Origin: Heloderma charlesbogerti
Lineage: Eukaryota; Chordata; Lepidosauria; Squamata; Helodermatidae
Assembly: GCA_026122225.1 (NCBI GenBank)
Contig: JANEZZ010001504.1
Location: 222,467-286,466 of the forward strand
Reading direction: 5' to 3'
DNA length: 64,000 nt
This document shows positions 1-10,539 of the stretch, one piece after another. Each line of letters opens with the position of its first letter. Position 1 is the stretch's first letter. The notes under the pieces are model-generated. The model had not been told where the DNA came from and ran no database searches. It was given only the letters and a program-made list of their open reading frames with translations. The position numbers were made by a program, and so were the translations under genes.

Positions 1-740
1 AAGGCAAAGAATTGGACTATAAGTAGTCTCTGGTTTTTCTGCGATAAGCTCCAAGGTGGCTGCTAGATGGCCATGATGTCATGTATCCCTAACAACCTCC
101 ACATGCAGCCAGTTCGGAGTAAATCACTTGTGGAAACAGGCCCCATGATCCTTTACGTGTGCTCTGTTGGTTTGGTTGACCTACAATTACCATGTTGAGG
201 CATTTGGGTCCACAGTAAAGCCAGTACCTCAGCCAATCATACGGAGTTATTTCAAACTATACTGTGTGGAGATGTGTAAGGAAACTATCAATGAAATCCC
301 TATTATGAGAAACTGCAGGAACTGCTGTCTCTCTCTTAATGATATCTGCCCTGACCTTTCACTCTGTCTCCTAAGGAATTATTTAGCTAAGAGAGAGAAA
401 TGTCATCTGTGTTGAATTTGGACACAGCAACCAATTGACTCTGTTTTCTTCTTGCTGGTACTGATCACAACATTTCTGTGTCTGTCTTTAACTTATTTTC
501 TTCTTCACTAAAGGCAGCTATATTTTGCTTTTCTCCGTTGGCTGGATAAGTACATTCCAACTGTCATAGCAAATCAGACAAGTTCCTTGATTTCCTTCCT
601 TTTCATTACACAGCCAGTGCTGTTCAAATTAGTCTGAAAAGAATGACACATAAGAAATGGTGCCTCCTTCATGGGGATGGGGGGAATGTTTCTGTAAAAC
701 ACAGTGGTATGTGTTACTTTTATCAGATGCTTCATTAGCT
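1..740. other. Unassigned single-copy-looking DNA
   Basis: I recognise no transposon, exon or RNA gene here. The only longish open frame (167-415, plus) has no recognisable domain. It ends at a CA microsatellite. Confidence 0.4.
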
Positions 741-763
741 CACACACACACACACACACACAC
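741..763. repeat. (CA)n microsatellite
   Basis: Uninterrupted CA dinucleotides, about 11 units. An A-run follows at about 817-830. Confidence 0.95.
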
Positions 764-1454
764 AGATAATGGGTAAAATGTCACATCATACCAGATGTAC
801 AGAAGAGACAGTAATGAAAAAAAAAAAAAACCCATGAGGCATCTGGTTTGGGGTATCAATTAAGTAACTATTCCTTGTCCTGTCTGACAAAAGGATATCC
901 TTACCTGAAGTGCTCAAAAGCTAACAGCTTAATTGTTGGGAAAATGGATAAGGCTAAGATCCATCCACAGCCACCCAATGTCTCCAGGGCTGGATCTACA
1001 TTAGAGCTCCTCTCATGTATCAAGCATTGCCATGCTGGTATTACTGCAAAATGGAATCACTGCTGTGGTGGCACATGCCAATGAATACAGCACAGAACCC
1101 ATTATGTCTATAATGTGATAGAGTGTCACACACAAATGCAATTGTGGGGGAAGGAGGAGGCGTTTCCCTTTTTCTGGTCTCAGCTGACAGTATGCACATC
1201 TTCGATGGTGCACAGCAACAGAGGTTTAAAAATAAGTTTGGTAGTTTGAAAAACTACAGAATATTGACAGAGAAATAGCATGAGGATGACAGCTGGGGGG
1301 CGGATGTTGTGTGACAGGCATTACAATGTCAGTAAAAAAAAATAATGTAGAACAGCCCCTGTTCTCTTAAATAACCCAGTCTCCCTTCCAGAGTGGCAGC
1401 CGTGTTAATCCGTTGCAGCAGAAACAAAAGAGTATTGAGGCACTTTAAAGACTA

Positions 1455-1535
1455 CAGCTGCAATCCTATACCCACTTGCCTGAACTAAGTGGGGCTTACT
1501 TCTAAGTAGACATATAGAGGATTGCACTATAATTT
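1455..1535. mobile_element. Harbinger-like MITE (family C), short type
   Basis: Ends are inverted copies of GCTGCAATCCTATAC and its complement (..AGGATTGCAC). The core carries the inverted pair GTGGGGCTTACTTCTAAGTAG typical of this family. Related copies lie near 31.9, 48.5, 51.5 and 51.7 kb. The Harbinger assignment rests on 3-bp TTA/TAA duplications seen around better-preserved copies. Confidence 0.6.
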
Positions 1536-1639
1536 GACAGATGTGGGAAGTGTGGCCACACGTGGACAGGTATGCCCAGAGCCTACAGAGAAGATTGAAT
1601 ATATATATAACAAAGTGAGACCAAAAAGGCAAGCAATGG

Positions 1640-1840
1640 GGGCTCCAGACAATGTCATCTTCAACTTGTGACCTTCCCATGTTTTCCCAGTGCTTCCTCT
1701 GTCTTTTTTCTTACTACGGAAAATCTGTTAAGAAAAGAAGTTGAAATTGCTGCACAATGCCTTTTATCTGTTAGAGCCATGACCCCTCCATCTGGAAGCA
1801 CCCAATTACTTTCTGGAGCAAGCTACCCATCCCTAAGATT
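1640..1840 (+). repeat. Unnamed repeat family H, copy 1
   Basis: Matches 30172-30425 through the shared order 'CTCCAGACAATGTC', 'CCTTCCCATGTTTT', 'TTTTTTCTTAC', 'AAATCTGTTAAG', 'GCTGCACAA'. A shorter piece recurs at 35770-35850. No coding capacity seen; class unknown. Confidence 0.55.
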
Positions 1841-2046
1841 TGTTGAGACCACATTCCAAATTTGCTGTTAAATTCCAATTTGGCAGATTTATTTATTTTT
1901 GAATGTATATGACCACCCATCATTATACACTCTCTGAGTGGCTCACAGAAGCAAATAAACCATCAGAAAGCCTTGCCCGCCCACCATAAATCACCCAGAG
2001 ATCTACCAGTATGGCTCAGTCTACCATCTGTCCACCCCTGCTCTAT

Positions 2047-2515
2047 TTAAAGGGTTCAAGAGGACAGTCCTCTATTCAGTGAAGGCTGGTGGCTCCAATT
2101 TCGGTGGGGCTGTGCATCCATTCTGGGTTTCAGCCAGAACTCTAAAGGAGCTATCCAAGGTTCTGAACCTATTTGGGAGATAGGGCTCAGCACCTTGGAT
2201 AGCTCCTTTAAAGTTCTTGCTGGTTCTGACTGAAACCCATAATGGATTCAAAGCCCCACTGAAATCAGAGTCACCAGCCTCCACTGCCTCTATTTGAAAG
2301 CGTCATCTAATTGAAAGGCTATCTTGTCTAAGTCCATTTTAAAGATAAAGAACCCTAAGAAGGGAGAGCAGGGGGTGTGGAGTTGCCCATCAACACTTAG
2401 CACCTGGAGAACAGATGGAGCAAGCACCCAGGTCACCTAGTCACAATCTTACCCACCAGTCTGCAAAATATTTCTATTTAAATCATAGCAATGCTTTTAA
2501 AATTGGCATCCATAC
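2047..2515 (+). repeat. Unnamed repeat family B, copy 1 (interrupted)
   Basis: Shares the ordered blocks AGGACAGTCCTCTATT, TTTAAAGATAAAGAA, AGAAGGGAGAG, CATCAACA.TTAGCACCTGG, CACCTAGTCACAATCTT and TTTAAATCATAGCAAT with copies at 16184-16815, 19990-20700 and 32800-33345 (the last reversed). It is split by a hAT-like MITE at 2077-2286 and abutted by the CR1 3' end at 2515. There is no open frame, so it is probably non-autonomous. Class unresolved. Confidence 0.65.
2077..2286. mobile_element. Foldback hAT-like MITE (family A), CAGTG termini
   Basis: A 210-bp palindromic element running from CAGTGAAGGCTGGTGGCTCC to the near-complement ending GCCTCCACTG. It is flanked by a perfect 8-bp duplication, CCTCTATT (2069-2076 and 2287-2294). 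The 8-bp duplication and CAGTG ends are hAT hallmarks. It sits inside repeat family B, so it is younger than that copy. Confidence 0.85.
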
Positions 2516-2559
2516 ATAGAATCATAGAATAGTAGGGTTGGAAGGGGCCTATAAGACCA

Positions 2560-5500
2560 TCACGTCCAACCCCCTGCTCAGTGCAGGAATCCAATTCAGA
2601 GCATCCGTGACAGATGGCTGTCCAGCTTCATCTTGGATGCCTCCAGTGTGGGAGAGCCCACCACCTCCCTAGGTCATTGGTTCCATTGTCGTATTGCTCT
2701 AACAGTCAGGACGTTTCTCCTGATGTTCAGCCGGAATCTGGCTTCCTGTAACTTGAGCCCATTATTCCGTGTCCTGCAGTTAGGGGTATATGAATTACTT
2801 ACCCCGTTCCGCTGGGGCTGTCTGCTGGGCGGGTGAGGCGATCCATCCCTCCCCCCCCCGGAATCTTCCCCAGCCAGCTCCGCGGGGAGCCTGGGGAGCC
2901 GCCGGCCAGGGCCGCCTGCAGCCGGACTTTCATCCACTGCTGGGCTGCGGCCGCAAATGGTGGCCGCCGTAGTGGCCGCCATTTGCATCCCTGCGGTAGC
3001 CCTGATAGGCTACGTAAATATATACTTACTTAATAAATACTTACATAGCCTATCACAGCCAAAGTGGAATGGAAATGGCGGCCACAGACCGGGGCAGCCA
3101 TTTGCAGGGCAGCAGATGGCCGACAAAGGTAGGATCCATCCAGGGGGGATTCTGCGGGGGGGGGGATTGCGCCGTTCTGCCACGGACTCTGGGGGGGGCC
3201 AGATTCTTTAGAAATTGGGTCCTGGAGTCTGTGGCGGAATTCTCTAACATCCCTACCTGCAGTGTGGAATGATGAAGAAGAGATCCTGGCCTTCCTCTCT
3301 GCGACAACCTTTCAAGTACTTGAAGAGCGCTATCATATCTCCCCTCAGTCTTCTCTTCTCAAAGCTAAACATGCCCAGTTCTTTCAGTCGCTCCTCATAG
3401 GGCTTTGTCTCCAGTCCCCTGATTGTCTTTGTTGCCCTCCTCTGAACCCTCTCCAGTTTGTCTGCATCCTTCTTAAAGTGTGGCACCCAGAACTGGACAC
3501 AGTACTCCAGATGAGGCCTAACCAGTGCTGAGTAGAGGGGAACTAGTACTTCCCAGGATTTGGAAGCTATGCTTCTATTAATGCAGCCCAAATTAACATT
3601 TGCCTTCTTTTTCAGTCACATCACATTGTTGGCTCATATTCAGCTTGTGATCGACAACAATTCCAAGATCCTTCTTGCTTGTAGAATTGTTGAGTCAAGT
3701 ATCGCCCATCTTGTAACTGTGCATTTGGTTTCTTTGTCCTTGGTGCAGAACTTGGCATTTATCCCTATTACATTTCATTCTGTTGTTTCTGCCCAGCGCT
3801 CCAGCCTATCAAGATCACTTTGAATTCTGTTTCTGTCTTCCAGGGTATTAGCTATCCCACCCAATTTTGTGTCATCTGCAAATCTGCTAAGCATTCCCTG
3901 CACCTCCTCATCCAAGTCATTAATACAAATGTTGAAGAGCGCTGAGCCCAGGACTGATCTCTGCGGTACCCCACTCGTTACCTCTCCCCAGGTTGAGAAG
4001 ATCCCATTGATAAGCACTCTTTGAGTCCAGTTCTGTAGCCAACTGTGGATCCACCGGATCGTTGTTTCATCTAGCCCACTTTTAGCTAGTTTGCTCATCA
4101 GGATATCATGGGACGCTTTGTCGAGGTATATTATGTCCACAGCATTCCCACAGTTCACAAGGGAGGTTACCTGATCAAAAAATGAGATCAGATTCGTCTG
4201 GCAGGACTTGTTCTTGACAAATCCATGTTGGCTTTAAGTAATCACTGCATTGTTTTCAAGGTGCTTACAGACTGATTGCTTTATAATCTGCTCCAAATTT
4301 TCCCAGGGACTGATGTCAGACTGACTGGTCTGTAGTTCCCAGGTTCCTCCTTTTTGCCCTTTTTTGAAGATAGGGACAACATTAGCCCTCCTCCAATCAT
4401 CTGGCACTTCACCCATACTCCATGATCTCTCAAAGATGTTAGACAGTGGTTCTGAGCCTTCTTCTGCCAGTTCCTTTATGACTCTAGGATGCAGTTCATC
4501 TGGCCCTGGAGATTTGAACTCATTCAAAGTAATTAAGTGTTCCTTGACCATATGCCTATCAATCTCAAGCTGCAATCCTGCCCCTTCAGCCTGTACTTCG
4601 CCTTTGCCAAGGGGGTCATAGACCTTTTTATGGGAGAAGACTGAGCCAAAGTAGGAATTGAGCACTTCTGCCTTTTCTTTGTCATCTGTTATCATTTTGC
4701 CATCCTTATTTAATAGTTGAACCACCATTTCATTCCTCTGTCTTTTACTATGCACATATCTGAAGAAAGCCTTTTTGTTGCTTTTAGCATCCCTCACTAA
4801 CCTCAGCTCATTCTCAGCTTTAGCCTTCCTGACACCACCCCTGCAATTCTGTGCTACCTGCCTGTACTCTTCCTTTGTTGCTTCTTGGCCTTCCTTCCAC
4901 TTCCTGTATGTGTCCTTTTTTTGTTTTCAGGTCATCTCTAAGCATTTTGTGAAGCCACATGGGCTTCTTCTGTTTTCCTCTGCTTTTTTTCTTGTTGGAA
5001 TTGTTTGTAATTGTGCCTTTAGAATTCCTTCTTTAAAAACTCCCACCCATCTTGGATTCCTTTTCTCGTTAGAGTTGCTTGCCATGGGACCTTACTAATC
5101 ATTGTTCTGAGCTTATTAAAATTGGTTTTCCTAAAATCCAGGGTACACATTTGGCTACACTCAACTTTTGCTTCCTTTAGAACCAAGAACTCAAGTATAA
5201 CATGGTCACTTCCCCCAGAGTTCCCGTAACTGCTACTTGATCCACTAAGTCATCTCTGTTGGTTAGGATCAAGTCAAGGATAGCCGATCCTCTAGTTCCT
5301 TCCTCTACTTTCTGTAGGAGGAAGTTATCCGCCACACAAGTCAGGAATTTCCTGGAGTGGCCATGTTTTGCAGAATTTGTCTCCCAACAAATATCGGGGA
5401 AATTGAAGTCCCCCATTACTACTACATCATGCTTCCTTGAAACACTGGCAATTGGCATTTCAAAAGTTTCATCCTTGTCTTCTCCTTGATTAGGTGGCCA

Positions 5501-5675
5501 GTAGTAGACTCCGACCACCATGTTCCTTTTATTCTTTGCTCCATTTATTTTAACCCAGATGCTCTCGATGGGGCTACCAAGCTCATCCTCCTGTATTTCT
5601 GTGCAAAGATATGTATTTTTAACTTATAGTGCAACTCCACCTCCCTTTCTGTTCCTCCTCTTCTTTTTGAACATA
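2560..5675 (-). pseudogene. CR1 ORF2 remnant (endonuclease and reverse transcriptase)
   Basis: Broken ORF2 of the CR1 at 2515-5680. From 5' to 3' on the minus strand: part of the endonuclease with [11 protein letters not shown] and [10 protein letters not shown] (5177-5521); the palm approach with FKSPGPDELHPRVIKELAEE (4234-4797); the region of the first RT aspartate, damaged to DIIYLDKASHDIL, and the catalytic box FADDTKLGG (3775-4158); and the CR1 C-terminal region [13 protein letters not shown] with [16 protein letters not shown] (3253-3591). The last stretch (LQEARFRLNIRR, VRAIRQWNQ) lies beyond the hAT insertion at 2674-2760. The short CR1 copy 1 palm is missing residues that copy 2 keeps around SKAFDKVPHD. 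It cannot encode a working protein. Confidence 0.9.
2781..3255. mobile_element. GC-rich hAT-like element inserted in CR1
   Basis: The CR1 3' region is collinear with copy 2 except for this 475-bp block. It is bounded by a perfect 8-bp duplication, CCTGCAGT (2773-2780 and 3256-3263), and by TAGGG../..CCCTA ends. An 8-bp duplication indicates the hAT superfamily. The interior is GC-rich with a small palindrome around 3010-3052 (GATAGGCTACGTAA against TTACATAGCCTATC). No transposase frame, so non-autonomous. It post-dates the CR1. Confidence 0.85.
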
Positions 5676-5689
5676 ATACATCAACTCTT

Positions 5690-6120
5690 GAAAATTTTAT
5701 GGAAATTCCTATCTCCTTTCATCCTCTTTTTTGTTGATGCATTTCCTCATTTTTTGGCATATGTAAAAGTAGCCACCCAACACTGGGTATACAGCATGTA
5801 ACCGGGGGTGGGGAGGAATCTTCACAACAACAGAATTAGAAGTGCGTCGGAGTATTATCTGGATTTTCATGGAATTGGCCGTGGTCTATCAGGAACATAT
5901 GAAGCAAGAGAAGCCGACTGTACAGCATCGTTAAAATCTGGTTTTCACAGGTCACACAGTGCTTGAAAGGAACATACTTCTGGATTTGGTGGGCGTAGTA
6001 TAACTGAGTATCATCAAATTAGCAGGGGCTGCTCAGCCAATGGGAGAGGATGTTTCTCACCCCTGTCCAGGCTCCCACCTGCTACTACATTATTATGAAT
6101 GGAGAGTAACTAATTCACAA
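5690..6120. other. Unassigned DNA between CR1 and a duplicated block
   Basis: No recognisable element, exon or RNA. Moderately AT-rich, low CpG. Confidence 0.35.
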
Positions 6121-6121
6121 T

Positions 6122-6560
6122 TCCATTCCAGCAAACTGTCACAGAGTTAGAGCTCCTCCACCCCCATTTCCCCAATGTGTGCACTTTTGCACAAAGAAGC
6201 CAAAATCCCTGATTCTCCAATGCTGCATCTGAGGGCTCCCCCTGAGAGCAGCCCCCCCATTTTGCCCCATTCCAGCAAACTGTGGCACCACCCCCTTTAT
6301 CCTTCTCTGGGCACTTTCTCCCTGCTCACAATGAAAGGCTTTTCTGCTCCCATCATCCCAATACCTCAGCAGATTGCTACTGTGATAAAGCCCTAACAGG
6401 CATTTGTTTAATGCCAAAGGAAAGAGTATAAGCTCATTGTTCCCTCACTTTCCCAAGAAGAAGCCAAAATCCAGGATTATTAGTGCAGCATCTGAAGGCT
6501 CCCCCTGATAGCACCCCCCCAATATCGCCTCCATTCCAGCAAACTGTCACAGAGTTATAG
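6122..6560. repeat. Degenerate direct duplication
   Basis: 'ATTCCAGCAAACTGTCACAGAGTTA' type motifs recur near 6123 and 6534, with a variant near 6278. The block 'AGAAGCCAAAATCC..GCATCTGA.GGCTCCCCCTGA' occurs at 6196-6245 and again at 6460-6507, an offset of 264 bp. This looks like imperfect local duplication. Origin unknown. Confidence 0.6.
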
Positions 6561-6587
6561 CTTCCAAGCTGTCTTTACTGCAAGCAT

Positions 6588-6830
6588 CAGGGAAGTGAAG
6601 CAACACAAAGAGAAGCAGGGAAGCAAAGCAATGTGCAATGATCAGACCAGCCCCAAAGTAAAACAAACATCAAAGAAGCAAAATAACACAAACATCAGAG
6701 AAGCAGCTAAGTAACACAAGGATCAGACAAGCACCTAGAGAAGCAAAGTAATGCAACATCAGAGAGGTGAATTAACACAACTTCAGAGAAGCAAATCAAC
6801 ACAACATCAGGCAAACATCAGAGAAGTGCA
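6588..6830. repeat. Degenerate ~24-bp minisatellite
   Basis: Repeated variants of 'AACATCAGAGAAGCAAA' plus 'TAACACAA' occur about ten times across 240 bp, with drift in unit length and sequence. No open frame spans it, so it is not a protein repeat. Confidence 0.7.
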
Positions 6831-7099
6831 TAATGATGGGTAAAGGGAGGCTAGTTACTCTCACTGGCGAAAAGGAAGTACAGCACAATTCTGAAGGCTC
6901 GACAGAGCGCAATAGCACTTTGATGAGTCGGAAAGGCAGGTTAGTTACTGTAGTCACTCTAATTGCTCTCCCTGGGAATAGTAGTGCCAATAGGGAAAAT
7001 GAGTAAATGGGGGCAAGAGGTGGCCCTACCCTTTGGCCACACACTGCCATGTCACAGCTATGTCACAAGGGCACACTCAGGAGTTAATGCAGAGGAATG

Positions 7100-7485
7100 C
7101 AGCACATTGCAGAGGAACCATGTGGGAACTGCTTTAACTGTGGGGGGACAGTAAAAGGACTTTCAGATAATGCAGCTTTTCAAGACAGAAGCTACTGGTT
7201 GGCAGTGTACTGGCCATGACAAGCCGCAAACGACCTCAAAACATTCCCAATCCACAGGAAATCCCCCGTGAAGACAGCCCCCAGGAATGGGCTACACTGA
7301 CTTGACATTAGTAAGGTGAAACAAATGAGGAGGATCAGTGAGCGGATATTTTTCTTTCTTTTTTCTTGGGACTTGGAATAAATTTAGGGGGGGAGGGGAA
7401 AATTAATTAAAGAGGAAATTAGGGAGCAAAGAGGGAAATTAATGTGGAGAAATCACTTTTGGGGAAAATAAATTGCAAGGGAACT
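7100..7485. other. Unassigned DNA, purine-rich toward the right
   Basis: No recognisable coding or repeat family. The stretch around 7380-7480 is rich in A and G (GAAATTA-like words). Confidence 0.3.
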
Positions 7486-7488
7486 TAA

Positions 7489-7722
7489 CACAAGAACATA
7501 AGAAGAGCCATGCTGTATCAAACCAAGGGTCCATCTAGTCCAGCATTCTGTTCACACAGTGGCCAACCAGCTGTTGACCAGGAAACCACAAGCAGGACAC
7601 GAGTGCAACAGCACCCTCCTGCCTATGTTCCCCAGCAGTTGGCATATTGCCTCTGATACTGGAGGTAGCACATAACATTCAGGACTAGTAGCCATTGATA
7701 GCTTTCTCCTCCAGGAAAGAAT
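7489..7722. mobile_element. Old LINE tail, family G (CR1/L3-like?)
   Basis: Begins AAGAACATAAGAAGAGCC and carries GGTCCATCTAGTCCAGCATT, TTCACACAGTGGCCAACCAG, then ACTAGTAGCCATTGATAG. The same ordered blocks occur at 35172-35475, 35856-36090 and 41360-41700. I recall such sequences as abundant old LINE-type repeats of reptiles, but I cannot place the family with certainty. Confidence 0.6.
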
Positions 7723-7769
7723 TATTGATCAGATCTGGGAGAAAAATGCATAGATAGATTGATAGATCA

Positions 7770-7862
7770 GCCTTCCCCAACCTGGTGCCCTCCAGATGGC
7801 CATGCTGGCTGGGAATTATGGGAGTTGTAGTCTATGGAGAGAGAGAGAGAGAGAGAGAGATG
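7770..7862. mobile_element. Internally deleted hAT-like MITE (family D) with (GA)n tail
   Basis: CCTTCCCCAACCTGGTGCCC with CTCCAGATGG opens a family whose other end is the complement (see 46658-46778). Here the middle is short and the right end is replaced by a GA microsatellite (about 7838-7860). Confidence 0.6.
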
Positions 7863-8009
7863 TTAAATAAATGTTTATCTTGCTTTATCTGCAACACACA
7901 CACACACCCTGAGTGGCTAATGAATTTGAAGGGGTATGCTGGAGGATATGAACCTGTAAAGAGAGAAGATACTTTCTATACACCTGGGGCAATTCGGTTT
8001 GGTTGTTGC

Positions 8010-8125
8010 ATACAAGAAGATTCACCCAGCTGGATCAGACCAAGATTCCAGCATCCTGTTTCCAACAAAAGCCAGCCAAATGTGTCAGGAAGCTCACAAA
8101 CGGAACATGGAGGTGATGGCCTCTC
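8010..8125. mobile_element. Family G fragment, variant
   Basis: CAGCTGGATCAGACCAAGAT then CCAGCATCCTGTTTCCAACA align with the family G head. The rest is diverged. Confidence 0.45.
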
Positions 8126-8159
8126 CTGCTTGTTTGTCCCTGAACATGGCAGTTCAACT

Positions 8160-8810
8160 TAACTATCACTCTGTCTATGTCCAGTGTTCATGCTGTGAGT
8201 GCCAATGGTTATGTAGCCAAAATGGCACCACCCATGTATAAGAGGGGGGGGGGTATCAGCAGACTCGGGGAAGTTCCAGTTACTAAAAATGTTTAGGGGG
8301 CAAAGGAGGCACACACACACCCCAAACAGCCAAATGAACCTGGTTGTGCAACAAACATGGAGACAAAGGAGTTGTAACTGGGTGTGGTATTCTGGGCTTA
8401 GGCCCACTTCAGCCTTCTAGTCAGTTTGTGGACTTGGACCAAAAACATATCTGCTTTTTAACGGTGTATTAACCTTGGGGGAGGTAATACACATATTACA
8501 ATAAAAAGAGAAGCAAACTTTGAAAACAATAAAAGAACATTATTGTCTTGATACACCCTTAATTAAGAGACACAAGAGAAAGGCAAAGTTAGACATAATG
8601 TTAAACACGAGCATAAGATACAATCACCATAAATTAAATTTAAGCAATAGCTAGCAGGCTTTGTTGCGCATTTTCACATGATTTAATTCTAATCCAGTAT
8701 CTAATAAAGCTGTGCCAACATTCTAATGATGACATTCAATTAATTTCTCCTCCTTCCCATACATCTCAATAATACATGAGCTACATTATTAATGTGTGCT
8801 ATACCTTCCT
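8160..8810. other. Unassigned AT-rich DNA
   Basis: No element recognised. A G-run occurs at about 8244-8253. No coding potential seen. Confidence 0.3.
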
Positions 8811-8814
8811 AGGC

Positions 8815-9175
8815 AATCCCTGGCCTTCATTTAATTTAGCATTTTGTTTCCAGTAATAACCAGCCAGATTCTTCTGAGTCTTGCCAGCAGGGCATGAAGG
8901 CAATAGCGTTCCTCTGATATTGGTTCCGGCACCATACTCCCTCTGGAGGTTCCATTTAGCCAGTGGCGGTTGGTGGCTCCAGTGTCAGTGGGGTGCTGAA
9001 TCCGCTCCAGGTTTCAGTCAGAACTCTAAAGGAGCTATCCAAGGTGCTTCATACCTGGTTCTGACTGAAACCCAGAATGGACACACCAGCCCAGTGACAC
9101 TGGAGCCAGCAGCCTCCACTGCATTTAGCCATCATGGCCGAGAGAAGCGGCTTCCTTCTTGATCCATTCAAGGGG
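8815..9175. mobile_element. Family G fragment interrupted by a family A MITE
   Basis: 'AATCCCTGGCCTTCAT', 'TTAGCATTTTGTTTCCAGTA' and, after the MITE, 'CATTTAGCCATCATGGCC' follow family G order. The MITE at 8961-9121 splits it. Confidence 0.5.
8961..9121. mobile_element. Foldback hAT-like MITE (family A)
   Basis: 161 bp from CAGTGGCGGTTGGTGGCTCC to a complementary ..GCCTCCACTG end. Flanked by a perfect 8-bp duplication, CATTTAGC (8953-8960 and 9122-9129). Shorter than the 210-bp copies through loss of the centre. Confidence 0.87.
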
Positions 9176-9284
9176 CTTGAGTGGAGCAGGTAGGAAGGGT
9201 TTGGGCTTGATGACAGAAGGTGTGGCTAGCATGATTTGGCAGAATGGGCAAGACTAATAGCACCCCACTCTTTAGAGCATGGGT

Positions 9285-10225
9285 CCCCAGCGTGGCACCC
9301 ATGAAGCTCTCCCCTCCCTGCCCCTTCAAAAATTTATTTTTAATTAAAACCTTGGAAACATGAAGGCGCCAGGTTCTCTCCTTCCTGTTCCTGAACCTGC
9401 TGCTGATCAGCTGCTTGGTGGGCAGAAAGAAAAGGAAAGAGTTGCTTCCTGGCCTTGCCCAAGCTTCTTCTAAACACACAAACTTTCCCCCTTTGCTCTC
9501 ACTCCCTCTCCATTCCCAACTTCTAGCTTCGCTATTTCTCTCCCCCAACCCCTTTCCTCACTATTTCTCTCCCTTCCTAGCCCCTAGCCTTGTTCTCTTC
9601 CCAACTCACCCCTATTTCTCTCCACTCTGAGCCTCTAGCCTCACCATTTCTCCCCCATCTCCTTACCTCACTGTTTCTCCCCCTCCTGGCCTCCAGCCTT
9701 GCTCTTTCTCTCACTACTTCCCCTCCCTCCCAGCTCCTAGCCTTGCTCTTCCTCCCAGCCCTTTCCCTCATTCTTCACACACACACACACACACACACAG
9801 CCTTCCCAGACAGGGACTCTGATGGCAGAGGAGGAGGTAGGAGTGTCATTTGGGGCTGGGGAAAAGTGTGTGTGTGCGTGTGTGTGTGTGTGTGTGTATA
9901 GGATGAGAAAGCAATCCTATGGAGGCCAACTCAGAAGTCATTCCCACTGTGATCCACGTAAGCTTGCATAGGTTTGCAACCTGAAATGGGTACTCTGCTG
10001 TGGTTCTTTGAGGTCAAATATGTGGATTGGCTTTGGAGTTCAGACCCTTCCTCTGCTTGTACTCAGTTTCTTGAGTGAATTACTTGTCTTTTGATTAGGC
10101 AGGCCCCTATGGCAGCCATTATGTGACTAGCCACATCCTCTGTGGGAACCATTTTGTGGTGGTGTCCACAATAGTTTCTCAAATTCCCAAATGTGCCTAC
10201 GGGCCCAAAAAGGTTGGCGAGCCCT
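9285..10225. mobile_element. Repeat family F, pyrimidine-rich core
   Basis: Starts 'GCATGGGTCCCCAGCGTGGC' and ends 'TTTCTCAAATTCCC..CCCAAAAAGGTTGGCGAGCCCTG'. The ends are imperfect complements, as in a terminal-inverted-repeat element. The core is a long CT-rich stretch made of variants of 'TAGCCTTGCTCTTTCTC'. A second copy lies at 23085-23510. CA and TG microsatellites (9775-9799 and 9866-9898) are embedded. No transposase. Confidence 0.5.
9775..9898. repeat. (CA)n and (TG)n microsatellites about 65 bp apart
   Basis: A CA run at 9775-9799 and a TG run at 9866-9898, complementary to each other and able to pair as a hairpin. Confidence 0.9.
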
Positions 10226-10480
10226 GTTCTATTTGATCGGCTGTCAGAAGAACAGTTCTCTACTTGAATGTGTCCTCTATTTGATGGGGCTGAGCCTGTG
10301 AATCCATTCTGGGTTTCAGTCAGAACCAGCAAGAACTCTAAAGGGACTATCCAGGGGCTGAAACCTACCCCCCAAATATGTTCAGTACCTTGGATAGCTC
10401 CTTTAGAGTTCTGGCTGGTGCTGACTAATACCCAGAATGGATTCACAACCCCACCAAAAGCAGAGCCACCAGCCTCCATT
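10215..10480. repeat. Family B fragment carrying a truncated family A MITE
   Basis: 'CTCTATTTGATCGGCTGTCA' and 'GTGTCCTCTATTTGATGG' are family B words. From about 10284 the sequence becomes the interior and right arm of a family A MITE ending GCCACCAGCCTCCATTG at 10480. The MITE's left end is missing. Confidence 0.6.
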
Positions 10481-10483
10481 GGT

Positions 10484-10538
10484 TGTAGTCCAACACATCT
10501 GGAGGGCACCAGGTTGGGGAAGGCTGCTCTAGCCACTA
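10484..10538. mobile_element. Right end of a family D hAT-like MITE
   Basis: 'GTAGTCCAACACATCTGGAG' followed by 'GGCACCAGGTTGGGGAAGGC' matches the right arm of the family D element at 14878-15110. It abuts the family A fragment directly. Confidence 0.65.
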
Positions 10539-10539
10539 C

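Larger units (their letters stand above)
2515..5680 (-). mobile_element. CR1 LINE, 5'-truncated, copy 1
   Basis: On the minus strand this reads through most of CR1 ORF2 to the CR1 3' end, which appears at 2515-2560 as AATCATAGAATAGTAGGGTT followed by GGAAGGGGCCT. It is collinear with the fuller copy at 42261-46640. Homology stops at about 5675, just inside the endonuclease, as expected from 5' truncation during target-primed reverse transcription. It is split by a 475-bp hAT-like element at 2781-3255. Same subfamily as the second copy by eye; I did not compute a divergence. Confidence 0.93.

Noticed and set aside
3010..3052. Palindrome as a possible operator or origin
   Set aside because: It lies inside a hAT-like element and is best explained as the element's own internal symmetry.
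10063..10536. 157-codon open frame on the minus strand
   Set aside because: It crosses three different repeats (family F end, family B, family A MITE), so it cannot be one conserved protein.
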